From Chloranthus sessilifolius (taxonomy: Eukaryota > Streptophyta > Magnoliopsida > Chloranthales > Chloranthaceae), in the NCBI GenBank assembly GCA_021018995.1, contig CM037590.1:82616097-82680096 (forward strand): DNA of 64,000 bases. Reading direction: 5' to 3'. The notes under the pieces are model-generated. The model saw only the letters and a program-made list of their open reading frames with translations, was not told the DNA's origin and did no database searches. Position 1 is the first letter of the stretch; each line of letters opens with the position of its first letter. The translations under genes and the position numbers were made by a program. Positions 56,556 through 64,000 of the stretch are shown in pieces.

Positions 56556-56800
56556 ATGGCGGACGATAAACCCACCGATCATCCCAACAAATTCTATCCA
56601 ATGTGGTTGGACCGCCACCACCTAAAGAGTCGAACCCACTACAATTCCTCTTGGATGAATACAAGGAGGTGCAGAGGATCCTCGCCGAGGAGGAGAAGAA
56701 AAAGATTAAGCAAAAGACCGAACCACCTGCATTCCCCCCCCATCCTCTTCAATCCCCCCACCACCTGCTCAACATCCTTCTCCTTGATCCCCATTCTTCC
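56556..56800 (+). pseudogene. Conserved small ORF downstream of pol, element 1
   Basis: MADDKPTDHPNKFYPMWLD matches the start of the element 2 ORF. A one-base deletion right after (about 56611) shifts the frame; in the second frame PPPPKESNPLQFLLDEYKEV and EEEKKKIKQKTEPPA continue the similarity, including the acidic helix and basic cluster. The Pro-rich tail is diverged. Confidence 0.6.
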
Positions 56801-56845
56801 CCCCTCTCCTGGCATGCAGTTCCTCTTCCACATTCAGCAGGTTGA

Positions 56846-58811
56846 GGATATCCCTGAGCCAGGAGGAAGAACCATTTTGTTTTCCCTAGGGTGTTTTGTT
56901 GATGTGTGTCAAGATTGTTCTTAGGTTTATAATTTTCTATCTCTTTGTAATCTTTTTGTTTTGTAATTATAATGAAATGTCTGTTCCTGATATTCTTTCT
57001 TTATTTCTGTGTGTTTATTTTTATATTGTTTGTTATGTGTTTTTCTCTCTTGTAATTTTTGTTTTGTTAATGTCTATGTCTTAAGCCTGCTGCACATCAA
57101 CATATAACTTTGAATCAGTGAGGGCACTACTCCTCATAGGTTTGGGGGTGTGGCAGGCTCTGCCAATGAAGCAGTTAACCTAAGTGCAGCAGAATCAAGC
57201 GAGTAAGATAGAACTGGATCCATGTTCACTTAAGAATCATAGAAAAAAAAAAAACTTTGAGAAATTTAAAAAATATTTTGCAGACCTTGAGGCATCACAA
57301 GCTTTTAAAATTTAGCATTTCCATGATGTGAACAGCAAGAAAACTCACTTGCATCAGTACTTAGTGAATCATTAAAGAGATAAAAAGGTAAGGACATGCC
57401 TAAGAGCTCAATGGAAGACCATAACTAGTGAGATTTGGGCCTACAAATTTTTTTCCTTTCTTTGAGGAGTAACTGAGGTAATTCTTCTAGCCCTAAAAGT
57501 TGGCTGAGTCTGTTCCCTCACTAAAAGTTAGGCACCTCCAAGTTGAAACAATTGACAGCACTCATGATACTTAGGAAAGGATCAAGGCCTTCTCTTGGAC
57601 AGTTTGAGCTTAAACAGACCAAACCTTAATTAATTGCCCTTGTGTAGACACTTTTTGAGCCTTAATTTTCAATTTTCTTCAAAATATACCTGAGTACTTG
57701 TACCTGAACTTATGGACCTGATTCAAGCCTACCCTCACTCAGAGAATTCAGAAGGTAAAGGAGAAGGAGCTGAAAATGGACAAGATAAGGTCAACATTGG
57801 GTGAATGGAGAAGAAATACTTAAAGCTTAGCAGTGTAGGAGCTGAGGAGAGAGGTGGCAAGTTAAAAAAATAAAAACAAAAAGAAAAATGCATCCAAAAG
57901 AAAGAAAAATAATAATGAAGATGAATAAGAGAGGAGTTAAGAGGAAAAGTTCATTGAAAAAATAAAAATAAGAGGAGAAGCTGGCCACTTCAAGTCTGAA
58001 GAATTTTAAAGAAAATGAAAGGTGCTGAATTACAGAAGGTGAAGTCATGAATCACCTCCTTCACCTACTGATTTCTCAACTTTGAATCCCTTTTCAACCA
58101 CCCATTCTGTATAACCTACCCCATAAGCCACATTACAACCTAGTTAAAAGACCCTGTGATGGAAAGTTGAATGAGTTGTCATGCAGAGACAAAGAGCTAC
58201 CCAATCTATGGTAAGGATTAGCCAATGATGCCAGAACGTAGATGTTATGCATATGCCCATGCTTACAGACCCATTTGGGGCCTGTAACTGCTCTTGAGCT
58301 TGAGAGAAAATGGAAACCCTCAAAGTTCCTTGTGAGAAGTATGCCCTGGTAGCATTGAGTCTGATGTTGAATGTATTAGGCATGACCTATAACCTAATTT
58401 TTGAATTAATGATGAACTCAGCACTGACCTACTTGTGATTTTTTCCCCTGCTGTGAGCTAATTGGAAATGATGTGCACCTATGTAGAAGCTGTGATGAGT
58501 AAATGTCTGTGCATAATCATATGTTCAAATTCCTCATATATTTTATTTTGTGGAATAAAAGGTGAACTAATGCTCTATTTCTTGATAGCTAACTTGATAA
58601 TTTTGCACTTCTATTAACCGTTTTATTGAGAAGTTTGTGGGCATCTTCACTGAAAACCCTTAGGAGACTTTACTCCTCCACTAGGGATCACCTAGGGGTT
58701 TAAAAAGCTTGGTACATATGCTAAATGTATCCGTGCTCCCTACGAAAGTGGCATTCAAATTCTTAAAATAGTTGTTTTAAAATTTCCTTTGCTCAGGGAC
58801 TAGCAAAGATT
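56846..58811 (+). other. Non-coding region between small ORF and 3' LTR, element 1
   Basis: Homologous to 44708-46537 of element 2. Contains the internal AGGTTTGGGGGTG copy at 57138-57150 and ends with the shared CACTGAAAACCCTTAGGAG block (about 58648). No conserved frame. Confidence 0.6.
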
Positions 58812-58824
58812 AGGTTTAGGGGTG
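58812..58824 (+). other. Polypurine tract of element 1
   Basis: AGGTTTAGGGGTG directly before the 3' LTR start TGTTATTCAATG. One base differs from the element 2 tract. Confidence 0.8.
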
Positions 58825-61477
58825 TGTTATTCAATGAAAAGTACCACTTTTCACCTCTTAACCTAGCCTTTGATAGACCTTGAAGCAGACTCATAATCAT
58901 TTGTTAAGTGTGTTTTGTAGTTAGCAATAATTTGTGTAGCTTAATATGAAATCCATCCTTTTTGGCCCAAAGAAGAGGAAGAAGACATGCAAAGATGACA
59001 GCTGAGCTAAAGCCTAATGGAGCACCCTGGTAGTGCTCACCATGGTGACTCATTTGCTGGTTATCATTGACCAAAAGCCTAGCAGATGGATAAAGTTGGG
59101 TGAGAATGGAGAAACTGTAATAGCAGTAAGTGCAATGCATCAAAGCATAGAAAGACAGATCTCACAGAGTTGAGAAGCTCCCTCATGAAGCTAAGGATGC
59201 AATGGAAGATGTCCTCGCACAGATAGGATGCACAGTCAAGAGAAGAGCTGTAAAGACATCACGAAGATCTCGCAAATTAAAATCCTCAGAATTTATAGTC
59301 GCAAAGTTGTCACGGAGATCAAGCTTCAAAGCAACTGCGTGAAGAACATAGCGAGTCCATGTGTGTACTGAACAAAATTCCACCTCGCAGAGTTCGTGCG
59401 TGGCCCTGAAAGAGAGAGACGCCCAAAATTCTCGTCGCACAGATCTCGCACACTCTGAAGCCTTACCAATTACTATGCGAGCGTGGGAGCATAACTATGC
59501 GAGTACCCAATGAGAGAGAGAGAGAGCTTCTGAAGCTCTACTACGCGAGAAGTCTAGGCACTCCAGTTCATCTCAGCGACATAATAACAGTGTAAAGGAA
59601 GTGCGTGATGGGTTGAAGATTCACTACGCGAGTGAGCACTTCCCACCAACCAAAAGCCACATTGTGAAGGATCTGAAACTGTGTGAATGAATGAATGCAA
59701 AAGCCAGCCCCACGAAGCACGGGCTCCCCACTTCTCAGTTTTAACTCATGGACCTTTTGGAATTTTTCCAAGGCTAGGGCACACATCTTGAGGTGCAAAT
59801 TTCAAGGCATTCAAGGGTTGTAACAGTGCCACGTCTGTCAGAAAAATTACGGTTAATCTCTTCAGAGCCAAGGCCGTATGGATAGAGTATATAAGCTACA
59901 CTTAGAGTTTAGTTTTATCATCGACCCTTTCATCCTCTGTCGTCTGCGAGCTCCAACAAGCTAGGGTTAGGGTTTGATCATCTCTTTTTCTCATTTTTCT
60001 TCTCTCTTAGCCCAACACTTATTGGCTAATCCCCCTGTAAGCAGTTAGGTTTAGTTTATTTCAGTTTGTAATAGGTTTTGTATACATTGGGATCTTGGAT
60101 GAGCAGTTGTGTATAGGCTGCAGCCTGGAGGCAGTTCATTGTAAGGTTTGCTTTTATTAATGGATTGCTGCTTTAAATGACTAATTGAATCTAAAGATCT
60201 TATGGTTTCTTTAGATGTCTATAGGATCGATGTATTTGGGGCTAGCCCATTCAGTTTCCAGTAGATCTATTATTTGCCATCTGATTTCCCTTGGTTTGAT
60301 AGTCCCATGGCAAGCAATGCTGGATCTGTAGTGAGATCTAGGGAGCTCGGAGGCCTGTGGACCATGGTGGTTGCAGCAGTTTTCATGCTCTTTCTCAGAC
60401 CTCTGTGGGATGGGCAGACCAATGGGATACCATGTGACCATTTGAGTGGACAGAGTATAGCCCTAAGGTGGTGTCCAACCACATGTTTGAGGAAGATTCT
60501 TCTCCCTTAAACATGAGCTTCTAGAGCCTTGTGAGGAGGTTTGTACAGGAACTGGCTCCCCTCTGTTTTACCTAACTGACATCAGATGTTAGATCCGATC
60601 TCTCTGTAGTAAGGCTAAGTCATTCCAAGCCTATTGTAGCAATGACCAGCTAGATTTAGAGCCCTATTCAACCTGTTGCATGGTCCTTTTTGTGGGCACC
60701 AGTGAGTTGTTGGTCTTGGCAAAGCACTTAGAATCTTATGGGATGGAATACCTATGGATGTCAGCCAGATTTGTGTGCAGATCTGGGGAGCTTGTAGCAC
60801 TGATATTACATAGTGCTGCAATAGTATTCATGGCTTGATCAGGTCTAGTGGCTGGGGAAATGATCTGTCCACTCCTCTGGACTAGATTGGCAATTTCTGG
60901 TTTAACTAATGGGATTTGATAGACTCTATAGGATAGGCTGTGACCATTTGAGTGGACAACCTATAGCCTTAAGAGCACCCCAAATGGCATGGGTTAAACT
61001 AAATATTTCTACCTTGTTGAGGCTTTTGATAGCGTCTCAGCAAGGAGCACTACAGAGACAAGCTAAATCTGAGTTACATTACTGCTTCAACTCTGAACTT
61101 AACCTTCTTACTTCTCACCAATTTTTATATTTTATTTTGGTACACACCATCACCATCTTCTTCTTAACCCATTCTTCAGGATAGGGTTATATTTTATTTC
61201 TCTATTTTTAGGATTAATTTAGTGTAGTTGTGACACCCAGCTCCCTTTCTTTAGGATTGTCAGATCTCTAGCCAGATCTGGAGGCCTACTATTATAGCCC
61301 ATTTTGGGTTCTAGATCAATTTCTCTATGGGACAAACTCTTACTTATCAAAACTTGCTACAATAGGCCCTGTATCTTGCAGGTCTTTTGTTGTGTTGAAT
61401 CTATTCTTTTGTTTTACTTTGTCTTTAAATTTGTTTCCACCAAAACACAATAAACAACACCAAGTAGTCTGACAACA
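58825..61477 (+). repeat. 3' LTR of element 1
   Basis: Starts TGTTATTCAATGAAAAGTACC and ends TCTGACAACA. TATATAAG at 59888-59895. U3 motif array at about 59155-59700, including the roughly 0.2 kb (59356-59552) missing from the 5' LTR. Followed directly by the inverted right part of LTR0. Confidence 0.9.
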
Positions 61478-62076
61478 GCGTCTCTCTCTTTCAGGGCTAC
61501 GCAAGAACTCCGTTAGATGACAAATTGTTCTTTATGCATATGGATTCGCTATGTTCTACGTGCGGCTGCTTTAAGGCTCTATCTCCGCAAGAGCTTCACA
61601 AGCACAAATTCTGAGGATCTTAGGATGCGAGATCTTTGCAATGTCTTTACTGCTCTCCTCTTGATTGCGCATCCCATCTGTGCGAGGGCATCTTCTACTG
61701 CATCCTTAGATCCATGGAAAAGTTCCTCAACTCTGCAAGATGATTCTTTTGATCCTCTGATGCCATGCACTTGCTGCTGTTGCAGCTTCCTCCATTCTCA
61801 GCTAACTTCTTTCATCTGCTAGACTTTTGGTCAATGATGAACAACAAATGAGTCACCATGGTGAGCACTACCAAGGTGTTCCATTAGGCTTTGGCTTAGC
61901 TGTCATCTTTGTATGTCTTCTCTCTCTTCTTTGGACTAAAAAGCAGGGATTTTGTATTAAGCTGCATAGTTTATTGCTAACTACAAAACACACTTAACAG
62001 ATGATTATTAGTGAGCTTCAAGGTCCAGCAAAGGCTAGGTTAAGAGGTGAAAAGTGGTACTTTTTAGTGAATAACA
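61478..62076 (-). repeat. Athila-like solo LTR (LTR0), right part
   Basis: Reverse complement of the first 600 bp of the LTR, ending at 62076 with the LTR start TGTTATTCAC read on the minus strand. Together with 30146-32187 it forms one LTR interrupted by element 1. A 101-codon plus-strand frame here is a by-product of the inverted LTR. Confidence 0.87.
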
Positions 62077-62500
62077 ACTCTCAATAAAGACTTGAAACAA
62101 AATAAGTATGCGATAAGACATGATGTTCAGCTACAGTCCGTTGTGGTACACAATAAAAGGGGAGAACCACCAAGTCCCATTGCCAATAACGCCTCCCCAA
62201 AATCCCATTGCGTGATTTCATGTGGTAAGCAGAAGGGAAGGTTCGATCAGGCCCCATCACAAAAATAGAGAGCCTAATCACCAATGCCCCATTGCACAAC
62301 AGTCACCTCACTCCACCGCAGCAGAAGCATGTGTTCACTGACAGAAGAAGGAAGAAATTCCCCTGACATTCTGTCACACCCTATCACTATCAAATCCCAT
62401 TATGAACCTCTCATCAGAGTCCCCTTATGTCTCATCGCATATGCAACCAGCGGGACTCATTGCGAACCTCACCTCCCTAAGACATCTCATCTCATTGTGA
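62077..62500 (+). repeat. Continuation of the 3' region of element B
   Basis: Contains inverse-orientation copies of the GATGGGAC repeat (GTCCCATTGCCAATAACG at 62176, then near 62202, 62253, 62389), the counterpart of 1739-2480 in element A. This supports element B resuming after LTR0. No TGTAGACACC LTR start is found to the right within the window. Confidence 0.45.
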
Positions 62501-63687
62501 ACCAAATTTCTGAAAGATTGCTTATTAGTATAAATCTGTGTTGAGGAAACCTAGTTTTTGATTGATGCCCAAATTCTAGAGGACTGATATACAGAGTAAC
62601 GGTATTTTACTTTTGTAAGCATCCGAGAACTGAAGGATTGCGATTGATGACCATAATATGGAAGTAGATTTAGATTTACTTTTCTCGTAATTAGTTTAAC
62701 AACGTTTCTTTTATTCATGTTTCTCAACCTTTAAAAGACAAATAAAAGTTTTCTCAAGAAGAAGGAAAAATAAAGATTGACCTTCCCTATGGGAATGATC
62801 CTATACTAGTGCTACAATTTCCATTGTGTGCTTGTAATAGGTTAAGGCTAAGTACAATTAAAAGCCTCATCATCTGCCAATAATATTGGATTTATAGGCT
62901 GATAATATCAATTTCTTTTTTGATGCAATCAAGGTTTTGATGATCACGAGAGGCCAATACCTTGAGATATGTATATACAACTAAACAAGGATAGAAATCT
63001 GTGCATGCCTCAAAGTCCAAATGAATGGACGGTTAACGAGAGATCAATGCAATTGTCTAGGATGAGTTTGCAATGGCCCATGTGCTAAATGTAGGCAAAA
63101 TTCTCTGAGCTGACCTAAGCATTGGCACTATAGTACTCGGGTCACCATTTTGGGATTGTGCCCTACATCCCTGGTACCAATCTCTGCATGCCTCAGAGTC
63201 AAGGGGCTCGTTCGAGAGTTGGGGAAAGCACAGAAAGAGGGTTTATGTGCACAAAGCGTCCAAAAGCGGACGATTTCTGAGGGTTTCTGCCGTTCGCAAG
63301 TTTTGATGGGTCACACATTAAAGAGGCCACTTTTCGAGCGAAAGCGACAGCTCCAATTCCTCCGTTCCTACACAGAAAAGCTCTGAATTAGGGGTTTCAT
63401 TTGTATACTTCTCTTGTAGATATACAGTATACCAAGCCTCCTTCCAACAGTCAGTTTGAGCAATGGCTATGAAGGTATATAAACAAATATTAGCAAGCGT
63501 TTGTTCTCATTTTTGAATTGTGTTCATTGTGCCACTTGCAGGGAGATTGAGAGAACTCACAACCATGTCAGAAAGCTCTTCACAAGCTGAATAGTAAGGT
63601 ATGAGCAGAAGTAGATTGAACCCTGTTTGTTGTGTAGCTAGTACATTTTTTTACCCTGTTTGTTGTGTAGCTTGCAGGGAGATTGAG
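62500..63687. other. Unassigned sequence, no gene supported
   Basis: AT-rich and without a recognisable domain. A phrase CCCTATGGGAATGATCCTA (62786) resembles non-coding leader phrases of other plant retroelements, so it may be a TE remnant. A short open frame at 63150-63386 has no known similarity. Direct repeats at 63538-63690 are listed separately. Confidence 0.3.
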
Positions 63688-63690
63688 TGT
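63535..63690. repeat. Short interleaved direct repeats
   Basis: TTGCAGGGAGATTGAG occurs at 63537 and 63672; ACCCTGTTTGTTGTGTAGCT occurs at 63619 and 63653. They look like local slippage or duplication. Confidence 0.75.
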
Positions 63691-64000
63691 GACGTCTCGA
63701 TAAATTTTGATTTCCGAATAGGTCCAACTTGGTATGCGTGTCTGACAGGTCACTTGACTGATATTATAAATTTTGAGAAGTAAATTAAATTATGAGAATA
63801 AGTCTCAAGTGAAAAAGAAGAAGTTAGTGATAAGATGAGCCATTAGATGAAGTACCATACACCAGCGTGCGGTGTATCGCCTCAACACCCAAAATTGTGA
63901 TTTTTGTATAAAAGCAAATTGGATAGAAATTTTCAATTTCTGACTTGGTTTGTTTAGAGAAGAGAAAGCTTGAAACTTCTTCCACCCTTATCGTGTGATC
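63688..64000 (+). repeat. Start of another LTR (chromovirus-like), cut by window edge
   Basis: Begins TGTGACGTCTCGATAAATTT, similar to Tekay-type LTR starts, and has a TATAAAAG box at about 63908. The remainder lies outside the window, so the identification is tentative. Confidence 0.35.

Larger units (their letters stand above)
32188..61477 (+). mobile_element. Athila-like element 1, complete but split by two insertions
   Basis: Has both LTRs (32188-34658, 58825-61477), primer site, gag, protease, RT, RNase H, integrase, an extra small ORF and a polypurine tract. It is flanked by GTGTC (32183-32187) and GCGTC (61478-61482), a 4/5 target duplication lying within LTR0. Element 2 interrupts gag at 35658-49110 and a Tat-type solo LTR interrupts integrase at 53565-55192. 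Without these, the element is about 12.2 kb. Athila assignment rests on gag (HxLSKEDPYKHIDQF), RT (MDDxSxYGxxFxQCLxHL) and the tRNA-Asp-type primer site. Many stops; inactive. Confidence 0.88.

Noticed and set aside
61517-61822. 101-codon plus-strand frame
   Set aside because: It lies wholly in the inverted LTR0 fragment; other copies of the LTR do not keep this frame.
63466-63592. Possible short host exon pair (ATGGCTATGAAG, intron, GGAGATTGAGAGAACTC)
   Set aside because: Splice-like borders exist (GTATAT..TTGCAG) but joining gives an early stop in the obvious frame and no family is recognised.

Overview
The window is plant nuclear DNA made almost entirely of nested LTR retrotransposons. 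No host protein-coding gene, tRNA or rRNA could be supported. Two Ty3/gypsy lineages dominate. The first is a Tat/Ogre-like lineage, recognised by its protease/RT style, a second RNase H domain, an LTR start TGTAGACACC after a polypurine tract, and an antisense extra gene. The second is an Athila-like lineage with LTRs of about 2.5 kb, a tRNA-Asp-type primer site TGGCGCC, and Athila-style gag and pol. The sequence alone does not identify the species beyond a flowering plant.

Layout. 1-8839: Tat-like element A, minus strand, keeping only its 3' LTR end, 3' region and an antisense gene that reads on the plus strand. 8840-13649: LTR-like sequence of a third, Tekay-like family, split by a solo LTR at 9178-11637 that is distantly related to the Athila-like LTRs. 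14.3-30.1 kb: Tat-like element B, plus strand, with decayed gag, protease, RT, two RNase H domains and integrase (14.6-21.8 kb), followed by antisense genes (23.3-29.6 kb). Element B resumes at 62077. 30146-62076: a nest inside B. It consists of a minus-strand Athila-like solo LTR (30146-32187 plus 61478-62076) split by a complete Athila-like element 1 (32188-61477). Element 1 is itself split in gag by complete Athila-like element 2 (35658-49110, 5-bp duplication TGGAT on both sides) and in integrase by a Tat-type solo LTR (53565-55192). 62.5-64 kb: unassigned sequence and the first 313 bp of another LTR.

Most notable observation. Tat-like elements A and B, in opposite orientations and clearly diverged, carry the same antisense gene for a plant mobile domain (PMD, aminotransferase-like) protein. 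It is split into about ten exons with GT-AG introns at matching places; exons 5 and 8 are exactly the same length in the two copies. The gene lies opposite to the element's own transcript, so its introns would survive retrotransposition. Upstream of it are two more conserved antisense blocks. Two of the three antisense units are preceded by an array of a dyad-like GCGCAATT..AATTACGCGC motif, a TATA box and a short leader. All three are followed by a GGRGGTATGCCYCC hairpin and a TGTAA-type 3' end.

The Athila-like elements show a comparable layout. Their LTRs have arrays of a CTCGCGCAGTTC-like motif upstream of the TATA box. A shorter array with a TTTAAATA box lies between pol and the 3' LTR, just before a small ORF (MADDKPT..) conserved in both elements. 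All copies here are inactivated by stops, frameshifts or deletions. Coordinates of degenerate domains are approximate.
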